Source: Gammaproteobacteria bacterium (GTDB taxonomy: Bacteria; Pseudomonadota; Gammaproteobacteria; SZUA-140). From it: a DNA stretch of 64,000 bases. The position numbers and the translations under genes are program-made. Positions 16,421 through 25,331 of the stretch are shown here, piece by piece. Where the stretch lies: NCBI GenBank assembly GCA_015491865.1, contig WFVD01000008.1, positions 62,001-126,000 of the forward strand, in the 5' to 3' direction. The stretch's first letter is position 1; every line of letters begins with the position of its first letter. The notes beneath the pieces are model-generated. The model searched no databases. It was given only the letters and a program-made list of their open reading frames with translations, and was not told the DNA's origin.

Positions 16421-17698
16421 CTATGAGTGTGAACGGCGCGGTGGGCGACGCCGTCGCTGGTTGCTGTCCGGCTTTTGACTGCGATGTGGCCTGGGCTTTT
16501 TTTTGGGATAGAGCGGCGGTTCAGGGGTCATTAATAATTCGGCGGTGACGCGTTCGGTGGGAATCTTGTTGCCGACATACGCCTCTATGTCCGGCAGCGC
16601 AAAGGCGTAGTCTTCGCAGGCAAAACTGATCGCGACACCACTGGTGCCGGCGCGTGCTGTACGCCCAATGCGGTGCACATAGTCTTCGGAATCCTGAGGT
16701 AAATCATAATTGAAGATGTGGCTAACCGCCGGGATATGCAGACCACGAGCCGCCACATCAGTCGCGACAAGGATCGGCAGCTCACCCTCCTGAAAACGTT
16801 TGAGCAGGCTAATGCGTTTCTTCTGTGGCACATCGCCGGAGAGCGTACCGGCATTAAAACCGTTACCAGTGAGAAAGGCGTTGACCTTATTACCAGCATC
16901 TTTTGTGTTCACAAAAATGATCGAGCGCATCGGCTCGATCCGTTTTAACAGCCCGAGCAGCAGAGGGATCTTTTCGTCGTTAGAGGTGTAGTAGATACTC
17001 TGTTCGACTTTGTCTGCGGTCACCTTTTCAGTTTCAATCTTGATCAGTGCTGGATTGTTCATATGCTCATAGGCAAGCTCTGTCACACGGAACGACAAAG
17101 TGGCGGAGAAGAGCAGGTTGAGCCTTTTTGCCGGGTCAGGCATGCGCCGTAATAGAAAACGGATATCCTTGATAAAGCCGAGGTCAAACATTCGGTCTGC
17201 TTCATCCAGCACCATCACCTCAATCGATTTGAGGTTAAAGATATTCTGCTTGAAAAAGTCGATGGTTCGCCCTGGTGTACCGATCAGAATATCGAGCCCA
17301 TCACGCAGCATCTCTTTTTGCGCATCGTAACCGGCACCGCCGTAGACGACCCCAATTTTCAGTCCAGTTGCCTCGCCGAGGGCGAGTGAATCTTTATGAA
17401 TCTGTAGCGCCAGCTCACGTGTGGGCGCCAGCACCAGCGCGCGAGGGTTGCTACCCGTCGCTGCTTTATCTATCTCGCTGGTGAGCAGGCGGTTCATCAG
17501 CGCAATTAAAAAAGCCGCTGTTTTGCCGGTACCCGTCTGCGCTTGTCCGGCAATGTCGGAACCTGCCAGTGCCAGCGGCAGCGTCTCCGCCTGAATCGGT
17601 GTGCACAGACTAAAGCCTGTTTTTTCAATGCCCTGCGAGAGTTCCGCAGGAAGATTCAGAGATGAAAAATGGGTGCTGGATAGATGATTGTCGCTCAT
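16421..17698 (-). CDS. rhlB: ATP-dependent DEAD-box RNA helicase RhlB
   Basis: A 425-residue helicase that unwinds structured RNA and in E. coli works with the RNase E degradosome. All DEAD-box motifs are present: Q-motif (F-S-L-C-T-P-I-Q), [36 protein letters not shown] and [10 protein letters not shown]. The C-terminal tail is rich in Arg/Lys/Pro. The start at 17698 begins the family-like M-S-D-N-H; a longer frame to 17752 is possible. The divergent position next to trxA-rho is the classical rhlB location, which decides this paralogue over other DEAD-box members. Confidence 0.92.
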   Translation of the reverse strand: MSDNHLSSTHFSSLNLPAELSQGIEKTGFSLCTPIQAETLPLALAGSDIAGQAQTGTGKTAAFLIALMNRLLTSEIDKAATGSNPRALVLAPTRELALQIHKDSLALGEATGLKIGVVYGGAGYDAQKEMLRDGLDILIGTPGRTIDFFKQNIFNLKSIEVMVLDEADRMFDLGFIKDIRFLLRRMPDPAKRLNLLFSATLSFRVTELAYEHMNNPALIKIETEKVTADKVEQSIYYTSNDEKIPLLLGLLKRIEPMRSIIFVNTKDAGNKVNAFLTGNGFNAGTLSGDVPQKKRISLLKRFQEGELPILVATDVAARGLHIPAVSHIFNYDLPQDSEDYVHRIGRTARAGTSGVAISFACEDYAFALPDIEAYVGNKIPTERVTAELLMTPEPPLYPKKKPRPHRSQKPDSNQRRRRPPRRSHS

Positions 17699-17745
17699 AT
17701 CCGAAAATAATAGCAGATTCGGTGATATCTTTATGGATTTTATTA

Positions 17746-17769
17746 TTGACACAATGTTTGTGTATTGTG
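17746..17769. promoter_or_regulatory. -35-like box and inverted repeat in the rhlB/trxA divergent region
   Basis: A perfect TTGACA (17746-17751) faces trxA but has no clear -10 at 16-18 bases. It overlaps an inverted repeat CACAAT-N8-ATTGTG (17750-17769), a possible operator shared by the divergent genes. Confidence 0.35.
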
Positions 17770-17864
17770 ATTAGATTGTTAATAATCACGCTTAGCCATA
17801 GATCCTGCTACAGGGATGAGATGGATTTTGGTCAATTGATAACTGTAATCTGGAGGCATAGAGG

Positions 17865-18191
17865 GTGAGTGACAATATTAGCGCTGTAACAGACGCCACA
17901 TTTGAAGACGATGTACTTAAGTCGGATCTGCCGGTACTGGTCGATTTCTGGGCAGAGTGGTGTGGGCCATGCAAAATGATCGCACCGATTCTGGAAGAGA
18001 TTGCGGTAGAGTATGATGGCAAGATTCGGATTGCTAAACTTAATATTGATGACAATCCAGCGACACCGCCTCGTTACGGTATTCGCGGCATTCCTACCCT
18101 GATGCTTTTCAAGGCGGGCAATGTTGAGGCCACTAAAGTTGGCGCCGTTTCGAAATCACAGCTCTCCGCATTCCTCGATAGCAATAACTAA
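17865..18191 (+). CDS. trxA: Thioredoxin 1
   Basis: A 108-residue cytosolic dithiol reductant with the active site W-C-G-P-C in [14 protein letters not shown], the buried Asp in the preceding strand and the cis-proline I-P-T. The start is GTG 17865, with GGAGG eight bases upstream; no ATG fits. It stands between rhlB (divergent) and rho, as in E. coli. A hairpin after the stop separates it from rho. Confidence 0.97.
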   Translation: MSDNISAVTDATFEDDVLKSDLPVLVDFWAEWCGPCKMIAPILEEIAVEYDGKIRIAKLNIDDNPATPPRYGIRGIPTLMLFKAGNVEATKVGAVSKSQLSAFLDSNN

Positions 18192-18224
18192 TAATATTTT
18201 CCATTAAAGTATTTCAGGGGCTGG

Positions 18225-18250
18225 ACGTTACCACGAAAGAGTGGTAGCGT
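18225..18250 (+). terminator. Hairpin between trxA and rho
   Basis: ACGTTACCAC (18225-18234) pairs with GTGGTAGCGT (18241-18250), with one G-T pair and a six-base loop. Only a short, broken T-run follows, so it may be a weak terminator or an RNA-stability element. The ~150 bases between it and rho form the rho leader, where other bacteria show Rho autoregulation. Confidence 0.6.
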
Positions 18251-18398
18251 TTACTTCTATTCTAAAAATAACAAAGACCGACGCCTTTACTGGCCACCTT
18301 CCCTGTCATACAACCATATTTTGATGTCTCAGGGGTGGAATCCATTCTTATATTTTGTCCACTTCGTTTTTCAATAATAACTGTCCTAAAAATTTCAT

Positions 18399-19655
18399 AT
18401 GAATCTTACAGAACTGAAACAAAAGTCCGCTGCTGAGCTGCTAGAGCTCGCCCGTTCTATGGGTATCGAAAACATGGCGCGTTCGCGTCGACAAGACCTG
18501 ATCTTCGCAATCCTTAAGTCTCACGCCAAAAAAGGTGAAGATATCCACAGTGAGGGTGTACTGGAGATCTTGCAGGATGGCTTCGGATTTTTACGATCAG
18601 CAGACAGCTCCTACCTGGCGGGTCCGGATGATATCTATGTCTCCCCGAGCCAGATTCGCCGTTTTGGGCTGCGTACCGGCGATACCGTGACCGGAAAGAT
18701 TCGTCCACCGAAAGAGGGCGAGCGTTATTTTGCGTTATTGAAAGTTAATGAGATTAATTTTGAATCACCAGAAGTAGCCAAGAGCAAGGTGCTATTTGAA
18801 AACCTGACGCCTCTGTTTGCCAACGAACGGCTGAACCTTGAGCTGGGGAATGGCAGTACAGAAGACCTCACCGCACGCATCATCGAACTGGTTTCACCGA
18901 TCGGTAAGGGGCAGCGTGGTTTGATTGTCTCGCCGCCCAAAGCGGGTAAGACGATGATGTTGCAGAGTATCGCGCATTCGATTACCGAACTGAACCCAGA
19001 GTGTTACATGATTGTCTTGTTGATCGATGAGCGCCCGGAAGAGGTGACGGAGATGGCGCGTTCAGTGAAAGGCGAGGTGATCTCCAGCACCTTCGATGAG
19101 CCGGCAACACGGCACGTGCAGGTGGCCGAGATGGTGATCGAAAAGGCGAAGCGCCTGGTTGAACATAAACGTGATGTGGTGATTCTCCTCGATTCGATCA
19201 CCCGCCTCGGTCGCGCCTATAACACTGTCGTGCCCTCATCCGGCAAGGTGCTGACCGGTGGTGTCGATGCCAATGCACTGCAACGACCGAAACGCTTTTT
19301 TGGTGCGGCGCGTAATGTCGAAGAGGGGGGGAGTCTGACCATCCTGGCAACCGCGTTGATCGATACCGGCTCACGCATGGATGACGTGATCTACGAAGAG
19401 TTTAAGGGTACCGGCAATATGGAGCTGCACCTTGAGCGTCGCATCGCAGAGAAGCGTATCTACCCGGCCATCAATCTGAATCGATCCGGCACCCGTCGTG
19501 AAGAGCTGTTAACCAAGCCCGATGAGCTGCAAAAAATGTGGATTCTGCGCAAGCTGCTCCACCCGATGGATGAGCTGGCGGCCATGGAGTTTCTGCTGGA
19601 CAAGCTCAAGGCGACCAAGACCAACGCCGAGTTTTTTGATTCAATGAAGCGCTAA
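18399..19655 (+). CDS. rho: Transcription termination factor Rho
   Basis: A hexameric RNA-dependent ATPase that ends transcription at Rho-dependent sites. The 418 residues match E. coli Rho (419) in length and layout: N-terminal M-N-L-T-E-L-K helices, the RNA-binding cold-shock-like fold with D-G-F-G-F-L-R, Walker A (S-P-P-K-A-G-K-T-M), Walker B ([10 protein letters not shown]) and the C-terminal G-T-G-N-M-E-L-H-L and E-F-F-D-S-M-K-R ends. No insertion or truncation. Confidence 0.98.
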   Translation: MNLTELKQKSAAELLELARSMGIENMARSRRQDLIFAILKSHAKKGEDIHSEGVLEILQDGFGFLRSADSSYLAGPDDIYVSPSQIRRFGLRTGDTVTGKIRPPKEGERYFALLKVNEINFESPEVAKSKVLFENLTPLFANERLNLELGNGSTEDLTARIIELVSPIGKGQRGLIVSPPKAGKTMMLQSIAHSITELNPECYMIVLLIDERPEEVTEMARSVKGEVISSTFDEPATRHVQVAEMVIEKAKRLVEHKRDVVILLDSITRLGRAYNTVVPSSGKVLTGGVDANALQRPKRFFGAARNVEEGGSLTILATALIDTGSRMDDVIYEEFKGTGNMELHLERRIAEKRIYPAINLNRSGTRREELLTKPDELQKMWILRKLLHPMDELAAMEFLLDKLKATKTNAEFFDSMKR

Positions 19656-19730
19656 GGAAAATTAGCCAATAAGCGATCACTTGATTAATCAATGAGTTAG
19701 CCTGTTTTTCGGTTGGGAAAATTATATTAA

Positions 19731-19760
19731 CTTGCTGATCAGCAAGGATTTACATACAAT
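19731..19760 (+). promoter_or_regulatory. Sigma-70-type promoter of rpmE overlapping a 16-bp palindrome
   Basis: TTGCTG (19732-19737) and TACAAT (19755-19760) are 17 bases apart. The -35 lies inside the perfect palindrome CTTGCTGATCAGCAAG (19731-19746), a plausible repressor site. A second 12-base palindrome, TTGATTAATCAA, is at 19681-19692. The operator role is inferred. Confidence 0.5.
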
Positions 19761-19834
19761 ACGCGGCCAGAGTTTATGCGGTGCCTGGAGTGGGTTCAGG
19801 TGGCGGCATATGAAAATTTGTGAGGTTGAACAGA

Positions 19835-20041
19835 ATGAAATCGGATATCCATCCAGCTTATGATGAAATTGACGTTGCCTGTAGCTGCGGTAACACTTTT
19901 AAGACACGTTCTACTGCGGGCAAAGCGCTGCGTTTGGATGTATGTTCGATGTGTCACCCTTTCTATACCGGTAAGCAGAAGATCCTGGATACCGCTGGCC
20001 GTGTCGATAAGTTTAGACAGAAATACGGCAAAAAAAGCTGA
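19835..20041 (+). CDS. rpmE: 50S ribosomal protein L31
   Basis: A 68-residue L31 of the zinc-binding (C+) type: M-K-S-D-I-H-P at the start, cysteines in V-A-C-S-C-G-N and [12 protein letters not shown] forming the zinc ribbon, and the basic end [13 protein letters not shown] 19835 has GAGG nine bases upstream; an upstream GTG at 19820 is not needed. An intrinsic terminator follows at 20078, but inside the next reading frame. Confidence 0.96.
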   Translation: MKSDIHPAYDEIDVACSCGNTFKTRSTAGKALRLDVCSMCHPFYTGKQKILDTAGRVDKFRQKYGKKS

Positions 20042-20060
20042 TTTGAACAGGCCGCCAACA

Positions 20061-20873
20061 ATGGCTGCCGGCTCACTAAAAAGGGTGCCTGATTCAGGCG
20101 CCCTTTTTTCGTTTGGAGCGCTGCTACTCTTTGTCTCAATGGCATTTTCATCGGCCAGCAGCGCCGAAGAGTGTGTTGCAGAGAGTATCGACGACTACCG
20201 CAAGGTTAACTATGTGCATGATGGCGATACCGTCCATCTTGCCGGTGGTCAGAAAGTTCGCCTGATCGGTATCAACACACCAGAGTTAGCGCGGGATAGC
20301 GTACCAGCAGAACCTTTTGGTGTGGCGGCGCGTGATGCGCTGCGGCAGCTGTTGAAAGGCCAGTCGCGTATAGCGATTCAATATGGACGCGAGAGAGAAG
20401 ATCATCATGGGCGCACACTGGCGCATCTCTATCTTGAAGATGGGCGGAACATTCAGCAGTGGCTGCTTGAAAAGGGGTATGCGGTGGCGATTGCGATCCC
20501 GCCCAATTTGTACCACGCCGACTGTTATCAACGGATCGAACGTCTTGCACGTACCAAACGAGCGGGTTTATGGCGTCAAGGGGGGCCATCAACAGTTGAT
20601 GCCGCAGCGTTACGGCGTGGTGGTGAGCCGGGTTTCCGTATGATTAAAGGGGAGGTCTCGGGTGTGAAGCGCACCAGGAGGTGGGTCTGGCTGGCGCTGG
20701 CGGAAAATGTATCCCTGAGAATCTCCCGTGATGATGAGCGCTATTTTGATGCAGGGCTGTTGAAGTCGTTGAGACAAAAAAGAGTTGTGGCGCGCGGCTG
20801 GTTGACGCAGCGGAAGGGGCGCTGGTCGATGCGTATCCGCCATCCGAGTGCTCTGGAAGTTGAGGTTGATTGA
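20061..20873 (+). CDS. Exported staphylococcal-nuclease-like (SNase) protein
   Basis: A ~270-residue secreted or periplasmic thermonuclease homologue. The hydrophobic segment A-L-F-S-F-G-A-L-L-L-F-V-S-M-A-F and the A-S-S-A site form a signal peptide. The SNase domain (about 45-175) has Y-V-H-D-G-D-T-V, V-R-L-I-G-I-N-T-P-E (catalytic Arg and Glu region), D-H-H-G-R-T-L-A-H-L-Y and the W-L-L-E-K-G-Y-A helix; ~95 further basic residues follow. Phosphodiester cleavage is expected from these residues. The start is uncertain: ATG 20061 and TTG 20043 are in frame, without a good ribosome site. The rpmE terminator lies within codons 6-17, so expression may need read-through or an internal promoter and later start. 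Confidence 0.8.
   Translation: MAAGSLKRVPDSGALFSFGALLLFVSMAFSSASSAEECVAESIDDYRKVNYVHDGDTVHLAGGQKVRLIGINTPELARDSVPAEPFGVAARDALRQLLKGQSRIAIQYGREREDHHGRTLAHLYLEDGRNIQQWLLEKGYAVAIAIPPNLYHADCYQRIERLARTKRAGLWRQGGPSTVDAAALRRGGEPGFRMIKGEVSGVKRTRRWVWLALAENVSLRISRDDERYFDAGLLKSLRQKRVVARGWLTQRKGRWSMRIRHPSALEVEVD
20078..20109 (+). terminator. Intrinsic terminator of rpmE, inside the SNase frame
   Basis: A 15-bp stem, including A-T pairs and one G-T pair (20078-20091 with 20095-20108, loop ATT), ends in six T. It starts 37 bases after the rpmE stop and lies within codons 6-17 of the nuclease frame. Confidence 0.85.
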
Positions 20874-21037
20874 TAACGTTAGCACGCTTTTCGGTGGAAT
20901 TGACGGCAATATATGGCATGCGCAAGTTTTTTGAAAGGCGTAATATCTGGATGAAATTTGCAGCCACCTGGGCAATGACCGATAATCGCCCACCTGCGAT
21001 ACGAAATCGATACTATATATAAGGTGTGAGTGGTGGT

Positions 21038-22303
21038 ATGACTGAAGAGAAAAAACAAGCGGCCCTGAATTACCATGCGCAACCGGAGCCGGGCAAGATC
21101 TGTATCTCGATCACCAAATCCTGTTTGACACAAGATGATCTGGGGCTGGCCTACACCCCGGGTGTGGCAGAGCCAGTACGCGCCATCGCCAAAGACCCTG
21201 AAGCGGCCTACAAATATACCGCCAAGGGGAATCTGGTTGCGGTCATTACCGACGGCAGTGCGGTGCTTGGGCTGGGCAATGTCGGTAGTTTGGCGAGTAA
21301 GCCGGTGATGGAGGGTAAAGGGGTTCTGTTCAAAAAATTTGCAGATATCGATGTCTTTGATATCGAAGTGGTCTCAAAAAATCCCGACGATTTCATCAAC
21401 ACCGTGGCCAATATCGCACCGACATTTGGTGGTATTAATCTGGAAGATATCGCCGCACCGCACTGTTTTGAGATTGAGAAACGCCTCAGCGACCTACTCG
21501 ATATCCCCGTTTTTCATGATGACCAGCACGGCACGGCGGTGATTGCAGCAGCGGGTCTGATCAATGCGCTGGAGCTTCAGGGCAAGCGCCTGGCGCAGGC
21601 GAAGATTGTCTGCCTTGGCGCGGGTGCGGCGGCAATTGCGTCGATGCGTTTACTGGTGGCGCTGGGCGCGAAAAAAGAGAACCTGCGAATGCTGGATCGT
21701 CGCGGGGTGATTTACCATGGTCGAGAGGGGCTTAATGAGTTTAAAGAAGCGTTTGCGGTCGAGACCGAAGATCGTACGCTTTCAGATGCAATGATGGATG
21801 CCGATGTGTTCATCGGTGTCTCAGGCCCTGACCTGGTTAGCCCGGAACACATCGCGATGATGGCAGACAACCCCATTGTGTTTGCACTCTCAAATCCCGA
21901 CCCGGAGATCTATCCCGCCGTTGCCAACGCGGTGCGCGACGATCTGATTATGGCGACGGGGCGTAGTGATTTCCCAAACCAGGTCAACAATGTACTGGGT
22001 TTTCCGTTTATTTTTCGCGGCGCGCTGGATGTGCGTGCCAGTGCGATCAATGAGCAGATGATGATCGCTGCCGTATATGCTCTGGCGGATCTGGCGCGCG
22101 AGCCGGTCCCGCAGGAGGTGTTGAGTGCCTATAAACTAGATGAACTGAGCTTTGGGCGTCATTACATCATTCCGACACCGCTCGATCCGCGTCTGATTGA
22201 CCGGGTGCCTGCGGCGGTCGCCTACGCAGCGGTAGAGTCAGGCGTTGCGAATATGGATTACCCTGAATTTTACCCCCGCATTGAGCTTCGCTGTTACGGA
22301 TAA
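21038..22303 (+). CDS. Malic enzyme (MaeB-like, without phosphotransacetylase domain)
   Basis: Oxidatively decarboxylates malate to pyruvate with NAD(P)+. The 421 residues cover only the malic enzyme part: L-A-Y-T-P-G-V-A-E-P-V, I-T-D-G-S-A-V-L-G-L-G-N-V-G, the metal/catalytic F-H-D-D-Q-H-G-T-A-V, and the Rossmann G-A-G-A-A-A-I-A. E. coli MaeB has an added phosphotransacetylase-like domain that is absent here. ATG 21038 is preferred over GTG 21026, which has only one base between AAGG and the start. Malate dehydrogenase and citrate synthase follow on the same strand, making a small C4/TCA group. Confidence 0.93.
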   Translation: MTEEKKQAALNYHAQPEPGKICISITKSCLTQDDLGLAYTPGVAEPVRAIAKDPEAAYKYTAKGNLVAVITDGSAVLGLGNVGSLASKPVMEGKGVLFKKFADIDVFDIEVVSKNPDDFINTVANIAPTFGGINLEDIAAPHCFEIEKRLSDLLDIPVFHDDQHGTAVIAAAGLINALELQGKRLAQAKIVCLGAGAAAIASMRLLVALGAKKENLRMLDRRGVIYHGREGLNEFKEAFAVETEDRTLSDAMMDADVFIGVSGPDLVSPEHIAMMADNPIVFALSNPDPEIYPAVANAVRDDLIMATGRSDFPNQVNNVLGFPFIFRGALDVRASAINEQMMIAAVYALADLAREPVPQEVLSAYKLDELSFGRHYIIPTPLDPRLIDRVPAAVAYAAVESGVANMDYPEFYPRIELRCYG

Positions 22304-22448
22304 ACTTATTTGATAAGCAGGGCTATCTATATAATCGGATTCAATTTATTGTTGGGATGGCCGATTCATCCCAGTGAACACAATCGTTATGAATGGAATT
22401 AGGTTCTCAATAAACGGTATATAAGAGCAAAAGCGCTAAGGAGCTAGC

Positions 22449-23372
22449 ATGAAAAAGATTTCGATTATTGGTGCGGGGCGAGTTGGTGAATCGACCGCGC
22501 AGATTCTGGCCTATCGCGATAACGCCCATGAAGTGGTGCTGACCGATATTCGTGACGGAGTTGCCAGGGGGACTGCGCTGGATCTACAGGAGTCTGCACC
22601 ACTATTTGGTTTTGATACCCGAGTGACGGGCGACGAAAGCAATGTGGCGATCGCCGATTCAGACATCGTTGTGATCACCGCCGGTCTGCCACGTAAACCG
22701 GGCATGTCTCGCTCCGATGTACTGGAGGCAAACCTCGCCGTGATTCGTCCGATTGCCGATGATGTCATGAAATATGCCCCGAATGCGATGGTAATTCTGG
22801 TGACAAACCCGGTTGATGTGATGTCATACGCCTTCTGGAAAGCGACCGGCTGGGATCGCAGCCGAGTCTTTGGGCTTTCAGGGGTTCTGGATGCGGCGCG
22901 CATGGCGAGCTTTATTGCAATGGAGACCGGCTACTCAAATCTGGATGTCTCCGCAATGGTACTCGGTGGCCATGGTGATTCAATGGTGCCGATGATTAGC
23001 TACACCACCATCAGTGGGATCCCGGTGAGTCATTTTATGGATGCAGCGACGATCGAACGCATTGTTGACCGCACCCGAAATGGCGGCGCTGAAATTCTTG
23101 CGCTGAAAAAAACCAGTAGCGCCAATGACTCACCTGCAGCAGCAGTCGCAACAATGATTGACGCTGTTTGCAATGACCGCAAACGTATCCTGCCGTGTGT
23201 TGCAATGCTGGAGGGTGAGTATGGCCAGCAAGATATCGCACTGGGGGTGCCGGTTGTCCTTGGTTCAGGCGGGGTGGAAAAGGTGATTGAGTTACCGCTG
23301 AGTGAAGAAGAGGCGAGACTATTTAAACAGTCATCAGAGCAGGTGACAAAAGATATTGAATTGATGTCCTGA
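22449..23372 (+). CDS. mdh: Malate dehydrogenase (LDH-like type)
   Basis: NAD-dependent interconversion of malate and oxaloacetate. The 307-residue protein has the N-terminal dinucleotide loop I-G-A-G-R-V-G-E-S and the specificity loop L-P-R-K-P-G-M-S-R, whose arginine marks malate rather than lactate use. V-T-N-P-V-D-V-M, the L-S-G-V-L-D-A-A-R loop and the catalytic histidine in G-G-H-G-D-S-M-V-P are also present. It belongs to the LDH-like MDH group rather than the E. coli type. AAGGAG lies seven bases before ATG. Citrate synthase follows after about 30 bases, probably in one operon. Confidence 0.96.
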   Translation: MKKISIIGAGRVGESTAQILAYRDNAHEVVLTDIRDGVARGTALDLQESAPLFGFDTRVTGDESNVAIADSDIVVITAGLPRKPGMSRSDVLEANLAVIRPIADDVMKYAPNAMVILVTNPVDVMSYAFWKATGWDRSRVFGLSGVLDAARMASFIAMETGYSNLDVSAMVLGGHGDSMVPMISYTTISGIPVSHFMDAATIERIVDRTRNGGAEILALKKTSSANDSPAAAVATMIDAVCNDRKRILPCVAMLEGEYGQQDIALGVPVVLGSGGVEKVIELPLSEEEARLFKQSSEQVTKDIELMS

Positions 23373-23401
23373 GTGAGAGTGATGAGAGGGAGATGAATCA
23401 G

Positions 23402-24697
23402 ATGGATAACAACACCTTTACAATTACGGATAATGCAACGGGTAAAAGTATCGAGCTGCCAGCATTAAAAGATAAGCAGGGGATCCCCGCGATTGATATC
23501 ACCACCCTCTATCGAGATCACGGCTACCTGACTTTTGATCCTGGCTTTCAATCGACCGCCAGCTGTCGTAGCGGTATTACCTTTATCGATGGTGATAAAG
23601 GGATCTTGCGCTACCGCGGCTACCCGATTGAACAGCTAGCCGCCAAAAGTAGTTTTCTGGAGGTTTCACACCTGTTAATGAATGGCGAGTTGCCGAGCAA
23701 AGCAGAGTTAGATGATTTTGTTAGTATGATTAGCCGTCATACGATGTTGAAAGAGAGTCTGCGCACTTTTTACAAAGGCTTCTATCACGATGCACACCCG
23801 ATGGCGAGCATGGTGGGAGTGGTCGGTTCACTCTCTGCGTTTTACCACGATTCGACCGATGTACATGATCCGCGTCATCGTGAGATTGCAGCACACCGCA
23901 TGTTGGCAAAAATGCCGACAATAGCCGCCGCCTGTTATAAATATTCGATCGGTGAACCGTTCATTTATCCAAAGAATAACCTGAGTTATTGCGGTAATCT
24001 ACTACACATGATGTTCTCGGTACCGAGTGAAGAGTATGTGGTTGACCCGCTCGCTGAAAAGGCATTGGATATGATTTTTATTCTGCATGCTGACCATGAG
24101 CAGAATGCGAGTACCGCGACAGTGCGTCTCTCGGGTAGCTCCGGTTCAAACCCATTTGCCTGCATCTCATCGGGCATTACCGCGCTGTGGGGGCCAGCCC
24201 ATGGTGGCGCCAATGAAGCGGTACTTTATATGTTGAATGAAATTGGTGATGCCTCCAATATCCCGAGATATATTGCGAAGGCAAAAGATAAAGATGATCC
24301 GTTTCGTTTGATGGGGTTTGGTCATCGCGTCTATAAAAACTATGATCCTCGCGCAACGATTATCCGCCAGATGTGTTACGAGGTGCTGGAAAAATTTGGT
24401 GACCCGAACGACCCACTGTTTGAACTGGCGATGGGGCTGGAAGATATTGCACTAAAAGATGATTATTTTATTGAGAAGAAGCTCTACCCGAATGTCGATT
24501 TCTACTCCGGTATTATCTATAAAGCGCTGGGTATTCCAACCAACATGTTTACCGTGATGTTTGCGGTTGCGCGTACCGTCGGCTGGGTATCACAGTGGAT
24601 GGAGATGATTAGTGAGCCGGGACAGCGTATTGGTCGCCCACGCCAGATGTACATGGGTGAGGATGTGCGAGATTATGTTGAAGTTAGCAAACGCTAA
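23402..24697 (+). CDS. gltA: Citrate synthase, type II
   Basis: Condenses oxaloacetate and acetyl-CoA to citrate. The 431 residues contain [20 protein letters not shown] and [14 protein letters not shown] (catalytic histidines), V-D-F-Y-S-G (catalytic Asp) and the C-terminal R-P-R-Q-M-Y-M-G. The length and N-terminal domain with D-P-G-F-x-S-T-A-S-C match the hexameric Gram-negative enzymes. Two in-frame ATGs occur, at 23393 and 23402; the GAGGGAG site is better spaced for 23402. The end is convergent with the next gene, with a shared palindromic terminator. Confidence 0.97.
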   Translation: MDNNTFTITDNATGKSIELPALKDKQGIPAIDITTLYRDHGYLTFDPGFQSTASCRSGITFIDGDKGILRYRGYPIEQLAAKSSFLEVSHLLMNGELPSKAELDDFVSMISRHTMLKESLRTFYKGFYHDAHPMASMVGVVGSLSAFYHDSTDVHDPRHREIAAHRMLAKMPTIAAACYKYSIGEPFIYPKNNLSYCGNLLHMMFSVPSEEYVVDPLAEKALDMIFILHADHEQNASTATVRLSGSSGSNPFACISSGITALWGPAHGGANEAVLYMLNEIGDASNIPRYIAKAKDKDDPFRLMGFGHRVYKNYDPRATIIRQMCYEVLEKFGDPNDPLFELAMGLEDIALKDDYFIEKKLYPNVDFYSGIIYKALGIPTNMFTVMFAVARTVGWVSQWMEMISEPGQRIGRPRQMYMGEDVRDYVEVSKR

Positions 24698-24712
24698 GCA
24701 ACCTTATAAAAT

Positions 24713-24732
24713 ACTACTTCTGCAGAAGTAGT
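24713..24732. terminator. Palindromic terminator between convergent gltA and 24714 gene
   Basis: A perfect 20-base palindrome (8-bp stem ACTACTTC/GAAGTAGT around TGCA) sits 15 bases after the gltA stop and includes the last codons of the convergent gene. Flanking A/T-rich sequence on both sides would allow bidirectional termination; the T-run is short. Confidence 0.6.
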
Positions 24733-25319
24733 TTCTGAACGTCACTTAGTGAAGCCCGCTGAATGGGTCTGCCATCCAGCGGGCTTTTTGGTGGCTGGCG
24801 TATCCCTTTCTCTGGGAAGATGGTGAGCTCTACATTGGCCTGCTTATCTTCAATCAGGTAGAGCGGATAACGTTTCACTTCACCGTTGTTAAAGCGATAT
24901 TCGCGTTCACTCAGATTAAAAGGAATGTGGCGATCGATAAGCAGCCAGTCGAGTGTCTGGCTCTCATCGGTGAAAAGGTGCAGCTGGACAGGTGAGTGCC
25001 GGTCCGCACTGCCACGCAGCACCGGACCGACCAGCCGCGGTGAAAAACTGTGTAGCAAACTCATAATATCGACGGCGCTCTTTCTCAGGGCGTTAAGCTC
25101 GGCGGTTTGCTGCTGCGGCCTAAAGATCGCCTGGTACTCTTTTAGTGCCCGTTCTATTTCAATATTACGCGGCATCGGCTGTTCGCTGCTAACGCCGATC
25201 CGCTGCGCCGCCTTTCGTTTGGCAAGGAGGAAGTCGGAGAGCCCTTCTTCGCTCATGATACGGGCCGCCTCAACGGCTAGTCGTTGTCGCATGCGCTGCG
25301 AATGTTCTGCTGGAGCCAT
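24714..25319 (-). CDS. Conserved protein with nucleotidyltransferase-like segment
   Basis: A 201-residue soluble protein. Its first ~100 residues are helical and basic (R-M-R-Q-R-L-A-V-E-A-A-R, L-L-A-K-R-K-A-A-Q-R-I-G-V). The middle L-V-G-P-V-L-R-G-S-A-D-R-H-S-P-V-Q-L-H-L-F recalls the G-S..ADxxSDxDL-type strand-turn of nucleotidyltransferases, but the acidic pair expected of an active enzyme is replaced (H-S-P-V-Q-L). No clear ribosome site precedes ATG 25319. It follows mrcA by 12 bases, so it is probably in an operon with it. Catalytic activity is doubtful; function unknown. Confidence 0.7.
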   Translation of the reverse strand: MAPAEHSQRMRQRLAVEAARIMSEEGLSDFLLAKRKAAQRIGVSSEQPMPRNIEIERALKEYQAIFRPQQQTAELNALRKSAVDIMSLLHSFSPRLVGPVLRGSADRHSPVQLHLFTDESQTLDWLLIDRHIPFNLSEREYRFNNGEVKRYPLYLIEDKQANVELTIFPEKGIRQPPKSPLDGRPIQRASLSDVQKLLLQK

Positions 25320-25331
25320 GGTTTCAGTCGC

